Part shown: positions 15,811 through 24,894 of the stretch, one piece after another | Position numbering within the stretch: position 1 is the stretch's first letter | Layout: every line of letters begins with the position of its first letter | NCBI GenBank assembly: GCA_934667175.1 | Contig: CAKULN010000037.1 | Span: 1-29,117 of the forward strand | Direction of reading: 5' to 3' | DNA: 29,117 nt | Origin: an uncultured Bacteroidales bacterium | Lineage (GTDB): Bacteria > Bacteroidota > Bacteroidia > Bacteroidales > UBA932 | Notes under the pieces: generated by a model | What the model was told of the DNA's origin: nothing | What the model saw: only the letters and a program-made list of their open reading frames with translations | The model's database searches: none | Position numbers and translations under genes: made by a program

Positions 15811-18800
15811 ATGGAAAAAATCTTTAGATCCTGTATTTGCCTTTTGCTGTTGGCGGTTTTGCAACTGTCAGCCGCATTGGACGTTGCCGCGGTTGGAATA
15901 CCTCAACTTGACATAGCTGTCAAGGGCGTGGTGGTGGACGCTGACAACAATCCAATCGTTGGAGCCTACATTGTGGAGAAAGGCACAGGTAACGGAGCGA
16001 TGGCCGACTCAAACGGCCAGTTTTCAATCAATGTGAAATCAGGAGCCTCTCTTGAGGTCACATGCATCGGCTACTCAAGCAAGGTGATCCCGGCCACAGA
16101 GCAAATGAGGATTGTCCTCGCGCAGGATAATCTGTTCCTTGAAGAGACAGTTGTGGTCGGCTACGGAACACAGCGAGTGGCCACCATCACAGGAAGCGTG
16201 TCACAGATCAATTCTGAGAAACTTACGACAGCTCCTGTCACCAACACATCACACACTCTCGCCGGACAACTCCCGGGACTTGTCTCAAAGCAGGTCTCCG
16301 GACTTCCGGGTCAGGACAACGCGTCGCTCAACATCCGAGGATTCGGTAGTCCGCTCGTGATCATCGACGGCGTGGAAGGGGATCTCACAAGACTCGACCC
16401 GGGCCAGATAGAAAGCGTTTCGATCCTAAAGGACGGTAGCGGATCAATCTACGGGGCGAGAGCCGGAAACGGTGTGATCCTCGTCACCACAAAAACCGGA
16501 GCCAACCAAAGCCCGACCATCAGCGTGAACACCTCATTCACCATTCAGGGCAACACTGTCACGACCAGACCGGCAGACTCGTATCAACGGGCACTTTATC
16601 AGAATGACATCTACATGAACGGTGGCGGAATCGAGAGCCGCAAGCCATACCTTGAAGAGGAACTGGACCTGTTCAAATTAGGAACGAATCCTGAATATCT
16701 GAACGCGGACTGGTACGGAGCGGTTATAAGAAAATACGCACCTCAACAAAATCACAACATCTCTGTCTCAGGAGGTACTGAGAAGACCAAATACTACGGC
16801 TACTTCGGCTACAACCGCCAGGAATTGCAGTTCAAGCCGAACAGCGGCCACTACGACAGGTACAACTTCCAAGTCAACTTCAGCACGAAAGTCAACGAAA
16901 GGATCAACGTCGGAATGAACCTTCAGTACATGAAAGACGACAAGGACTACCCAAGCGGCGGCGATCTCTATCAGGACGGTGTGAACTTCTGGCGCGACAT
17001 CATATATGCGGCAGACCCACGTTATCCGCTCTCGCTGCCGGACAAGAGCCTCCTGTCCTATGCCAACATGCAGAACGGCTCCCCTATCTGGGCTGTCAAC
17101 ATCGACAATTCCGGATACTACGACCTGCAGAACAACAACATGAAATTCACCGGTTTCGCCGAATATTCCTCTAAATATGTCGAGGGCCTGAAAGCAAAGG
17201 CGAACATCATGTACGTCTATAACAGCTCATTCCTCAAATGGATGCACAAACGCGGGTCTTTCTACACCTACGAAAGTGGAGCCGACCTCTATTCATTCGC
17301 AGGACAGTCGGTGGAGCCAAGCTCACTTCGTGAGGACCACGGCATGGGCACGAATCTCGTACAGCAATATTCCTTGAACTACGATCGTGACTTCAACGGG
17401 CACCACGTCAGCGGACTCGCGATGCTTGAGACCACGATCAACCACAATAAAAGTTTCTACACCAAAGTACAGGACTTCAAGACAACCATCATTGAGGAAA
17501 TGGTCGCAGGAGACGCCGAGACTGCAATAAACGGTTCGGGAAGCAGCAATTATGGACGTGTCTCAGTCATCGGAAGGCTGAACTACAACTACCGTGACAA
17601 ATACATGGTCGAGGGGACTGTCAGAGGCGACGCCTCGTCACGCTTCGCCAAAGGGCATCAGTGGGGCTGGTTCCCAAGTGTGTCGGCCGGCTGGAATGTG
17701 GCCAGAGAGGAGTTTTTGAGCTCTGTCAGCGCGATTGACAATCTAAAACTGCGTGCGAGCTATGGCACCTCCGGCTATGATGCGGTCGCAGACTTCAATT
17801 ACCTGACGGGATATTCATACGACGCTCCTTACACCTTCGGAGATGAGACGACAATGGGACTGGCCGCCACTGGCCTGGCTAATGAGCTGCTCTCATGGGA
17901 GAAGATGACCATCTACAACATAGGCGCGGATTTCTCTTTCTTCGGAAGGAAACTCTACGGAGAGTTCGATGTGTTCCAAAGAGACCGCACCGGCATCCCG
18001 GGCTATAGATCAGCGTCTTTGCCTAACACATTCGGGGCAAAGCTGCCGCAGGAGAACCTCAATTCCATAAGAAGCCGCGGGTTCGAGCTGAGACTCGGGA
18101 CATCCGGGTCCGTGAGTGACTTCACCTATGACATCAACGCGAACATCTCATGGAACCGCTCGAAATGGACCAAATATGATCAGGCGGAGGAGACCGACCC
18201 GGACAGAAACAGGCTATACTATCTCAAGGGACAGTGGACAGACAGGCAGCTCGGCTACAAATCAGACGGATTGTTTGAAAGCCAGGAAGAAATCGACAAC
18301 TGGGGAGTCACTGTGGACGAATTGAACAATGACAACTCAAGATTCGCTCCGGGAGACATCAAACTTGTGGACACAAACAACGATGGAGTCATCAACTGGA
18401 AGGATCAGGTCGAGATCGGAAAGGGAAGCACTCCGCACTGGATGACCGGATGGAATTTCAACTTCAGCTACAAAGGGTTCGACCTGTCAATGCTCTTCCA
18501 AGGAGCTTGGGGCTACACGCTGGCCGTTTCCTACGACTCCAACACCGCCACCTACTGTGATCTTTATTACGATCCTCTGCACAACGCTGACGCCAACGCG
18601 ATCGTAGCCCGCCCTAACGGCGCTCCGACAAACTCCTGGGCATCAGACTTCATGTACCGTGACGTGGCCTACCTGCGATTGAAAAACGCGTCTTTCGGCT
18701 ACAGCCTTCCTTCAAGCATTGTGAAAAAAGTGGGAATAGAGAAATGCAGGATCTACATCGCCGGAATGAACTTGTTCACGCTCAGCACCGTGTCTAAATA

Positions 18801-18888
18801 CGGTGTCGATCCGGAAGCCGGCGCCACGGTGGGATATTCCTATCCTCAACAGTACACAATCAGCGCGGGATTGAATATTGTTCTCTAA
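15811..18888 (+). CDS. susC: SusC/RagA-family TonB-dependent outer-membrane transporter
   Basis: A 1025-residue protein. It has a signal peptide (MEKIFRSCICLLLLAVLQLS...), a carboxypeptidase-regulatory-like domain (about residues 36-105: AVKGVVVDADNNPIVGAYIV), a TonB-box-like segment EETVVVGYGTQ (about 111-121), a plug with GQLPGLVSKQVSG and VLIVDGVE-like VIIDGVEGDL, SVSILKDGSGSIYGARAGNGV, and a C-terminal beta-barrel closing with TISAGLNIVL. It imports oligosaccharides across the outer membrane together with the lid lipoprotein SusD, encoded 15 bases downstream. It opens the plus-strand operon of the PUL, behind a promoter with two LacI-type operators. Length is normal for the family. The sugar bound cannot be read from sequence. 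Confidence 0.96.
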   Translation: MEKIFRSCICLLLLAVLQLSAALDVAAVGIPQLDIAVKGVVVDADNNPIVGAYIVEKGTGNGAMADSNGQFSINVKSGASLEVTCIGYSSKVIPATEQMRIVLAQDNLFLEETVVVGYGTQRVATITGSVSQINSEKLTTAPVTNTSHTLAGQLPGLVSKQVSGLPGQDNASLNIRGFGSPLVIIDGVEGDLTRLDPGQIESVSILKDGSGSIYGARAGNGVILVTTKTGANQSPTISVNTSFTIQGNTVTTRPADSYQRALYQNDIYMNGGGIESRKPYLEEELDLFKLGTNPEYLNADWYGAVIRKYAPQQNHNISVSGGTEKTKYYGYFGYNRQELQFKPNSGHYDRYNFQVNFSTKVNERINVGMNLQYMKDDKDYPSGGDLYQDGVNFWRDIIYAADPRYPLSLPDKSLLSYANMQNGSPIWAVNIDNSGYYDLQNNNMKFTGFAEYSSKYVEGLKAKANIMYVYNSSFLKWMHKRGSFYTYESGADLYSFAGQSVEPSSLREDHGMGTNLVQQYSLNYDRDFNGHHVSGLAMLETTINHNKSFYTKVQDFKTTIIEEMVAGDAETAINGSGSSNYGRVSVIGRLNYNYRDKYMVEGTVRGDASSRFAKGHQWGWFPSVSAGWNVAREEFLSSVSAIDNLKLRASYGTSGYDAVADFNYLTGYSYDAPYTFGDETTMGLAATGLANELLSWEKMTIYNIGADFSFFGRKLYGEFDVFQRDRTGIPGYRSASLPNTFGAKLPQENLNSIRSRGFELRLGTSGSVSDFTYDINANISWNRSKWTKYDQAEETDPDRNRLYYLKGQWTDRQLGYKSDGLFESQEEIDNWGVTVDELNNDNSRFAPGDIKLVDTNNDGVINWKDQVEIGKGSTPHWMTGWNFNFSYKGFDLSMLFQGAWGYTLAVSYDSNTATYCDLYYDPLHNADANAIVARPNGAPTNSWASDFMYRDVAYLRLKNASFGYSLPSSIVKKVGIEKCRIYIAGMNLFTLSTVSKYGVDPEAGATVGYSYPQQYTISAGLNIVL

Positions 18889-18903
18889 TTAATTTGTGAA
18901 ATC

Positions 18904-20799
18904 ATGAAAAAAGTAACATACAGTCTAATATTATCCGCCACTATTTTGGCCGCCGGATGTTCCGACTATCTGGAGCAGACACCGACAAACAGATACACCG
19001 ACGCTCAAGTCTGGCAGGACGAATTCCTGCTTGACAGCCATCTGGCTGATCTTTACGCGATGAGCGCGTTCATGATCAACGACGCTGTGGCCCTCTACGG
19101 AAACTCGCCGGTCAACATGGAATTCTCACAGTCGTCCAACTGGGGTTATAACCTTGGTGTCTCAGCGGAAGGTGAGGGACCCGTACACGCGATCACGGTC
19201 GGTGACGAATGCAAGTACAGTGGCAGAGGTGCCCAGGCCAACTATCTTGGGGTCAAGAAATATGGCTTCCAGTCAAACGGTACCGTTCTCCGCTGGTGGA
19301 ACAACGGCTACTATCTCAACCGCCAGCTCAACCATTTCATCGAAAACATCGAAGGATCTCCGGTAAGCAACGCCACCGTGCGTAAGTCCGAGGCACGTTT
19401 CCTTCGCGCGTTCAACTACTTCGCGATGGTAAAGCGCTACGGTGGGGTTCCGCTGATCACAAAAGAAACAGCCCTCGATGCGTCCGAGAAGGAGATTTAC
19501 CCGGCACGTTCCACCGAACAGGAATGCTATGACTTCATCATCGATGAACTTACAGACATCGCAGACAAGCTTGAAGAGACTCCTGTGGCCGGGCGAGCCG
19601 GCAAAGGTGCCGCTCTGACACTCCTCAGCCGTGTGGCTCTCTATGCAGGAAGCATCCAGCAGTTCGGGAAAGTAGAGAACGACGGACTGAACGGAATTCC
19701 TCAGGGAACGACACGCAACTACTATCAGATCTCGGCCGACGCCGCAAAGCGAGTGATGACAGAATGCCCTTATTCCCTCTACTACGGAACAGCCGGTCAG
19801 AAGAAGGCTGAAGTGCTGCGTGACGTGTTCCTCGTGAAGGACAACTGCGAGGCTATCATGGTGAAACGTCACCAAGGCAAGGGTGGAACCCAATACAGAT
19901 GGTCATGGGACATCTGCAACTGCCCGAAGCCTAACGCTTGGTCAGTAGGGCAATACGCTCTTCCTTACTACGATTTCATCGAGGATTTCGAGTTCGCCGA
20001 CGGAACATCGGGAAAAATCAGCCAGTCTGACTTGGAGTCCCGCACATGGAGCATGGATGAGTTCATCGGCAACAGAGATCCAAGACTTGAGGCATGGGTG
20101 TGGACGAACGGTTCTCAATGGCCGGGAGCCATCGGAGGCGATGTCTTCGGAGAGAACACCATCAGCATGTACAACGGCATCCGTCTCGCTGACGGCAGCG
20201 TGTTCCACAATGTCACCACGCCGGCCTACGAGGGAGTCATGTGCTACGGAGACCAGATGAACGAGTTCCGCGACCAGGGTAACCTTCACACCGGATTCGG
20301 AGTGCGCAAGTACCTTGACCCGAACGCTGACAACATGACCTGGTTCATATATTCAACAACCGACTACGAGATATTCAGATACGCAGAGGTGCTGCTGAAC
20401 TATGCCGAGGCTCAATTTGAGTTGGGTAACACTGGCGAGGCCCTCAGCGCCATCAACGATATCCGCGACAGGGCGGGCGTCGCCGCGTTAGGAAGCATAG
20501 ACCGTGAGAAGATCCATCATGAGAGAAGAATCGAGCTTTGCTTTGAGGATCACCGCTATTGGGATCTTCGCCGCTGGAGGGAGGCTGAGGCAGAGTTGAA
20601 CGGACCTCACACAGGTCTGAACTATCTTCTTGACTGGGAGTCTTTCAAGGCCGGCGAGCCAAGGTTCTGGCTTGAGGTAAAGGACAAGATCGATGACAAG
20701 ATCGAGGATCCGAAATTCCCGTCAAACAACTACTACATGCCGATCGGAGACGCCACGACCGCTCTCAACCCGAATATCGTGGACAATCCTGGATACTAA
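18904..20799 (+). CDS. susD: SusD/RagB-family outer-membrane lipoprotein
   Basis: A 631-residue lipoprotein with lipobox LAAGC (Cys19). The N-terminus CSDYLEQTPTNRYTDAQVW is the usual SusD start. The middle has helical TPR-like segments (VRKSEARFLRAFNYFAMVKRYG, first residues; GKGAALTLLSRVALYAGS). The C-terminal SusD domain has YAEVLLNYAEAQFELGNTGEAL, here quoted in part as AEVLLNYAEAQFELG, then INDIRDRAG, and HHERRIELCFEDHRYWDLRRW. It binds the glycan at the cell surface and caps SusC. It is slightly longer than average for the family. It lies between susC and the surface glycan-binding protein gene, in one operon. Confidence 0.95.
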   Translation: MKKVTYSLILSATILAAGCSDYLEQTPTNRYTDAQVWQDEFLLDSHLADLYAMSAFMINDAVALYGNSPVNMEFSQSSNWGYNLGVSAEGEGPVHAITVGDECKYSGRGAQANYLGVKKYGFQSNGTVLRWWNNGYYLNRQLNHFIENIEGSPVSNATVRKSEARFLRAFNYFAMVKRYGGVPLITKETALDASEKEIYPARSTEQECYDFIIDELTDIADKLEETPVAGRAGKGAALTLLSRVALYAGSIQQFGKVENDGLNGIPQGTTRNYYQISADAAKRVMTECPYSLYYGTAGQKKAEVLRDVFLVKDNCEAIMVKRHQGKGGTQYRWSWDICNCPKPNAWSVGQYALPYYDFIEDFEFADGTSGKISQSDLESRTWSMDEFIGNRDPRLEAWVWTNGSQWPGAIGGDVFGENTISMYNGIRLADGSVFHNVTTPAYEGVMCYGDQMNEFRDQGNLHTGFGVRKYLDPNADNMTWFIYSTTDYEIFRYAEVLLNYAEAQFELGNTGEALSAINDIRDRAGVAALGSIDREKIHHERRIELCFEDHRYWDLRRWREAEAELNGPHTGLNYLLDWESFKAGEPRFWLEVKDKIDDKIEDPKFPSNNYYMPIGDATTALNPNIVDNPGY

Positions 20800-20828
20800 T
20801 AGAGCATTAATAAGCAAACATATACATC

Positions 20829-22631
20829 ATGAATAAGTTACTACCAACTATAGCCATAACGGCAGCCTTGTGCGCGACAGTGTCCTGCACCAAGGACGGC
20901 ATATTCGGGAATGGTTCCGTCAAAGCCACCATAACCGAGGAATATATGGACGGATCCAACGCCCTGTACTGGGGCGAGGGTGCGACATTCGGGCTGTTCA
21001 AAGGGACAAGCGCCAACGAAAAGTACTATCTGTCATCGGGAGCCAACTCAAGGCACGGCAAGTTCAAGTCCGATGGTGGAGAAGGGAAAGGTTCATCTGT
21101 CGATGGCAGAGTGGCCGTGGCCCCTTACAACAGCGGCGCGACGGTCTCGACCAGCGATGGTGTCGCGACAATCCGGACAGTGGTTCCTTCCACCATCACA
21201 TTCTCCAAGGCTGGAGTGTATGACGCGGGAGCCTGTCCATTGATAGCTGTCTCAAACAAGAAGAAAGGAGAGGATCTTTCATTCGTGGCTCCTCTGGGAG
21301 GAGTCTCCGTCAAACTCACCGGAGAGGTGAAGATCACCAAAGTGGAGATCACGGCCAAGGGTGGAGAGATCATCAACGGAGACCTCGAAATCACAGCGGA
21401 TGAGGAAGGTGTCAGCTCGATCGGCATGACCGGCGGATCATCAACCACAGTGATCGACTGCGGCGATGGCATACAGCTCACACAAGTCGCCAAGGATTTC
21501 GTAGTGTTCCTTCCTTACGGGACCTACAACGAAGGGTTCTCCATCAAAGTAGAGTCTGCGGACGGTGCTCTGAACTTCATTGATGTGGCCGGCCCGAAGA
21601 AAATCACCAAGGCAAGAGTCCTGAACATCTCACGTCAACAGTTCGTGGTCTATTCAGACCTCAATGCATCAAGTGACGAAAGAGCGAACTGCTACATGGT
21701 CACTTCCGGAGGCGGCTATTTCTTCGACGCGACCGTCAAAGGCAACGGGCAGGCCGGTGTTCACTCCACATTCAAGGATCAGTCAACCACTCTGTCCCCT
21801 GCCGGAGCGAAACTGCTTTGGGAGGAAGTCAGCGGACTTGTCTCCGGAGTCTCCTACGAAAACGGCAAAATCTACTTCGCTTGCTCCGGGAAAGACGGAA
21901 ACGCGCTTATCGGTGCTACGGACGCCGCCGGAAACGTGATCTGGAGCTGGAACATCTGGAGCACATCGGAACCGTCAGACCTGACACTTGGAGACTGGGC
22001 GTTCATGGACAGGAATCTTGGAGCCAAATCAGTTGACGACCATGGACTCTACTTCCAATGGGGCAGAAAGGATCCATTCTCATCGATTATCGATTTCGAC
22101 AGCGGCAAGGGCGAAGGCAAGTACCATCCTGTGGCCGGAGGTCCGAGCGATGACGAGAACATAAAGAACACCATTGAATATTCAGTAGCCCATCCTGATA
22201 CCTACATCAGGGCATCAAGCCGCAACAACGACTGGCTTCTCGAAGCTCCGCAGAGATACCTTTGGGGTGTGAACTTCGAGGCTGACGGTCTTGTGGCTAA
22301 ATCCACAATCAAGACAATCTACGACCCATGTCCGGCAGGATATTCTGTCAGCACGGCCAATGCCCTCGCGGCGGGTCTCAGTGCCGGGGCGTCCAATCAG
22401 GGTTCCTACATCACCCTGTTCAACGGCCAGATGAAGATCCCTGCAAGCGGATTCCTCTACAGCGGAGGTTACGGTTGGTACAATCCGGAAGGTTTCTGCG
22501 GACTGTGGTCATGCTCGACGTCATGGGGCAACACCGAGAATGCGTTCAGACTTCGCGGAACCGATGACGCCTACGACAACTATGACCGTGCGACCGGCCA
22601 CCCTGTTCGTTGCGTCAGATTCTCCAAATAG
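20829..22631 (+). CDS. Surface glycan-binding lipoprotein (fimbrillin-like plus FISUMP-like domain)
   Basis: A 600-residue lipoprotein with lipobox TVSC (Cys20). The N-terminal half (to about residue 280) reads as fimbrillin-like beta domains: ALYWGEGATFGLFKGTSAN, GRVAVAPYNSG and FVVFLPYGTYNEGFSIKV. The C-terminal half resembles the FISUMP/major-paralogous domain: GDWAFMDRNLGA, GLYFQWGRKDPF, YDPCPAGYSVSTA, IPASGFLYSGGYGWYN and RATGHPVRCVRFSK. The position directly after susD, 29 bases apart, is where surface glycan-binding proteins usually lie, so binding of the target glycan is the likely role. It has no catalytic motif that I can see. The FISUMP-like call is from motif memory. A strong hairpin follows the stop. 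Confidence 0.75.
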   Translation: MNKLLPTIAITAALCATVSCTKDGIFGNGSVKATITEEYMDGSNALYWGEGATFGLFKGTSANEKYYLSSGANSRHGKFKSDGGEGKGSSVDGRVAVAPYNSGATVSTSDGVATIRTVVPSTITFSKAGVYDAGACPLIAVSNKKKGEDLSFVAPLGGVSVKLTGEVKITKVEITAKGGEIINGDLEITADEEGVSSIGMTGGSSTTVIDCGDGIQLTQVAKDFVVFLPYGTYNEGFSIKVESADGALNFIDVAGPKKITKARVLNISRQQFVVYSDLNASSDERANCYMVTSGGGYFFDATVKGNGQAGVHSTFKDQSTTLSPAGAKLLWEEVSGLVSGVSYENGKIYFACSGKDGNALIGATDAAGNVIWSWNIWSTSEPSDLTLGDWAFMDRNLGAKSVDDHGLYFQWGRKDPFSSIIDFDSGKGEGKYHPVAGGPSDDENIKNTIEYSVAHPDTYIRASSRNNDWLLEAPQRYLWGVNFEADGLVAKSTIKTIYDPCPAGYSVSTANALAAGLSAGASNQGSYITLFNGQMKIPASGFLYSGGYGWYNPEGFCGLWSCSTSWGNTENAFRLRGTDDAYDNYDRATGHPVRCVRFSK

Positions 22632-22653
22632 TTTTAATAATGGTTTTGTAACA

Positions 22654-22687
22654 GGAACCGGACCGGCTTACCCAACGGTCCGGTTCC
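22654..22687 (+). terminator. Intercistronic hairpin, 12-bp perfect stem
   Basis: GGAACCGGACCG (22654-22665) and CGGTCCGGTTCC (22676-22687) are perfect complements around a 10-base loop. No T-run follows, and the next gene starts 15 bases later. It is therefore better read as a partial terminator or mRNA-processing/stability element than as a full stop. Confidence 0.75.
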
Positions 22688-22701
22688 AAATGATTTAAAC
22701 A

Positions 22702-23922
22702 ATGAGAAAAACTCTCTACTTGCTTACATTCCTGATCTTGTCGCTGTCAATGCAGGCCTGCGATAAAGAGAACAAAAGCGGATCCGATGAGAACTCTTAC
22801 GAGTTCGCCACTGATGTTTACTGGGCAGACAATTACTCCGGAGCATACGGCATACAACTCGGCACCACATCGTCCGGTCCGGAAAAACCAAGAATGATGC
22901 TTGGAGGCGTACCTCTGTACGTCACCGGGGTCAATTGCTACAATCTGTTCGTGCAATGTCATGAAACAGACAACATGCAGACTAAAGAGATGGAGGAGAC
23001 TGTCAATGTGCTCGCAAAGGAAAAAGTGCCAATCGTGCGTTTCAGTTGCGGACCGTTCTATGCGAGCCAGATGCACTTCTACACAGACCAAAAGGAACAG
23101 TTTCTGTCAAATCTCGGAAAGCTTGCCGATTTGTGCGACCAGAAGCACATCCTTCTGATTCCTTCGATATTTTGGAACACCTCATGTGTTCCTGAATATT
23201 GCGGCGAAGCTCTCGCGGCATGGGGAGACACCTCCAGCGAGACCTACAAGTTTATGGTGAAATACACCACAGACATCGCCAACACGCTGAAAGGGCACAA
23301 ATGCGTGGCGGCATGGGAATTCGGCAACGAGTTCAATCTCGCGGCGGACATCGGAGACCAAGGCTATCCTGACATCCCGGCAAAAGCGGTTGGAACAGCC
23401 TATAAAGGGTTTGCCGAGACCATAAAAGCGCTTGATGACCACGGTAGACTTATATCCAGCGGAAACAGCGTGATGCGCAACGCGCAATGGAATCTGGCCA
23501 ACAACGGCAGCTGGGCAAACGACACTTTCCAGCAGTATGTGGAGATCACCGGAATAATGACGCCGGAGCCTATGAAAGGCATGTCCGAGCACCTCTACGA
23601 GGAAAGCAGAGTCTTCTCGGATCTCGGAACGCTCAACCGAACCTATCAGATAATAAGAGCAAAAGAGGCTGCTGAATCTTTGGGAAAAGTCTATTATGTG
23701 GGTGAGTTCACAGGACCGAAGACGGCAAGCGGAGACTCCCTGATAGTGAAAAGGCATTACACTGCCTATCTGTCTCAGAAAGTGCAACTCTCGCTGATCT
23801 GGAACTACGCCCTGAGGGGAGAGATTGAATGGAGTTTCAAGGCCGGCACTGAATATGGTGACATGGCTTTCAAATACATGAGAAAGTACAACGATCAGTT
23901 CAGGAATATTAAACCGGAATAG
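22702..23922 (+). CDS. GH5-like clan GH-A glycoside hydrolase lipoprotein
   Basis: A 406-residue lipoprotein with lipobox SMQAC (Cys20), then an acidic stretch (DKENKSGSDEN) that fits surface export. The barrel shows VTGVNCYNLFVQ, PIVRFSCGPFYASQM, VAAWEFGNEFNLAAD (acid/base Glu210) and VYYVGEFTGPK (nucleophile Glu335), with WNYALRGEIEWSF near the end. Two glutamates on strands 4 and 7, with NE before the first, mark clan GH-A, and the layout is close to GH5 mannanase/cellulase enzymes. In this setting a surface endo-beta-mannanase-like activity that makes oligosaccharides for SusCD is the best guess, but subfamily and specificity are not certain. It is the last gene of the susCD operon, behind an intercistronic hairpin. 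Confidence 0.75.
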   Translation: MRKTLYLLTFLILSLSMQACDKENKSGSDENSYEFATDVYWADNYSGAYGIQLGTTSSGPEKPRMMLGGVPLYVTGVNCYNLFVQCHETDNMQTKEMEETVNVLAKEKVPIVRFSCGPFYASQMHFYTDQKEQFLSNLGKLADLCDQKHILLIPSIFWNTSCVPEYCGEALAAWGDTSSETYKFMVKYTTDIANTLKGHKCVAAWEFGNEFNLAADIGDQGYPDIPAKAVGTAYKGFAETIKALDDHGRLISSGNSVMRNAQWNLANNGSWANDTFQQYVEITGIMTPEPMKGMSEHLYEESRVFSDLGTLNRTYQIIRAKEAAESLGKVYYVGEFTGPKTASGDSLIVKRHYTAYLSQKVQLSLIWNYALRGEIEWSFKAGTEYGDMAFKYMRKYNDQFRNIKPE

Positions 23923-23997
23923 GCCGGTCCTTCGCCACAGGCTGATTCAAAACAGATTCTAAAAACAAACCGAACACAAAAGCACAGAAGCACAGAA

Positions 23998-24023
23998 GAG
24001 GCTGGCCAGTGATGGCCAGCCTC
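23998..24023. terminator. Bidirectional terminator between convergent genes
   Basis: GAGGCTGGCCA and TGGCCAGCCTC (11-bp perfect stem, GTGA loop) lie between the GH5-like gene (plus) and the SGNH gene (minus). On the minus strand the hairpin is followed by a pyrimidine-rich tail (CTTCTGTGCTTCTGTGCTTT), so it works best for the minus-strand transcript. Confidence 0.75.
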
Positions 24024-24052
24024 ATTCGCTGCCACGTTTGCCCAAGGGCTTT

Positions 24053-24889
24053 TCAAAGCACGCATGGCAACGTCAGCAACTGGTACATCAGTGTCTTGGC
24101 AAGGCGTTCGTGGCCCTTGGCGTTGGGATGGAGCCGGTCGGTCTCGCTGTTGCTGAAATACTGGACCTGCTCCTCGACCATAGGGTTGATTCCGCATAAG
24201 GAATTCAGGTCTATGACAGGGATTCCCCACACATTGGCGGCCTCTTTGATGACGTTGACATATTCAATGAAATAGATTCCAATCTTGTTCGGGAAAGACT
24301 CGTCAGGTTGGATGTTCTCCGCGCCGAATGTCGCATAGGCCCTGTGGATCGGAGTCAGAATGACTATCTGCTTGTCAGGGAACTTCCTTTTCAAAGAGCT
24401 GACAGCAATGTTGATCCTTCCCCTGAGTGTCGCCATGTCCATCAGAGGAGTCTTGGAAAGCCAAGTATATTCCTTGGCAGGATAGCCCATGGCCGCTTTT
24501 GTGGTCTTCATCTCCTGAGAGTACCACTCCCCGAGGGGGACATCTCCTATGAAATCGTTGGTGCCCAAGAAGATGGTGATCGCGTCGAAATTGTCCCCAT
24601 GCTCTTTGACCAACTGTTCTGCCTGATTACCGACATCATCCCATTTGCGTCCGCTCACTCCATAGACCAAAGGCTTGATTCCGAGCCACTTTTGAAGATA
24701 GCCCCAATAATGGGTGTCATCACGTCCTGTCCAATCATGATTGTCAGGGACATAGCCGGGATCTGTTATCGAGTCCCCGAAGAATGCGACAGTGGCCCCC
24801 TTCCAAGGATGCTCAACAGCAAAATTCTGTGAAGACAGAGGCAAAGACGACAGACACAAGATGGTCAGGAATATTATCTTTCTCATCAT
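24053..24889 (-). CDS. SGNH/GDSL hydrolase, probable carbohydrate esterase
   Basis: A 278-residue exported enzyme (signal MMRKIIFLTILCLSSLPLSS; the second Met is an equally good start). All four SGNH blocks are present: VAFFGDSITDPG (catalytic Ser), YGVSGRKWDD (Gly), IFLGTNDFIG (Asn) and SETDRLHPNAKGHERLA (catalytic Asp and His). The family hydrolyses ester bonds; in PULs such enzymes usually remove acetyl groups from plant polysaccharides. It lies five bases after the GH-A gene in a two-gene minus-strand operon. Acetylated mannan or rhamnose-rich pectin would fit the neighbours, though the substrate is inferred. A lipase role is less likely because of the context. Confidence 0.85.
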   Translation of the reverse strand: MMRKIIFLTILCLSSLPLSSQNFAVEHPWKGATVAFFGDSITDPGYVPDNHDWTGRDDTHYWGYLQKWLGIKPLVYGVSGRKWDDVGNQAEQLVKEHGDNFDAITIFLGTNDFIGDVPLGEWYSQEMKTTKAAMGYPAKEYTWLSKTPLMDMATLRGRINIAVSSLKRKFPDKQIVILTPIHRAYATFGAENIQPDESFPNKIGIYFIEYVNVIKEAANVWGIPVIDLNSLCGINPMVEEQVQYFSNSETDRLHPNAKGHERLAKTLMYQLLTLPCVL

Positions 24890-24894
24890 AAAGA

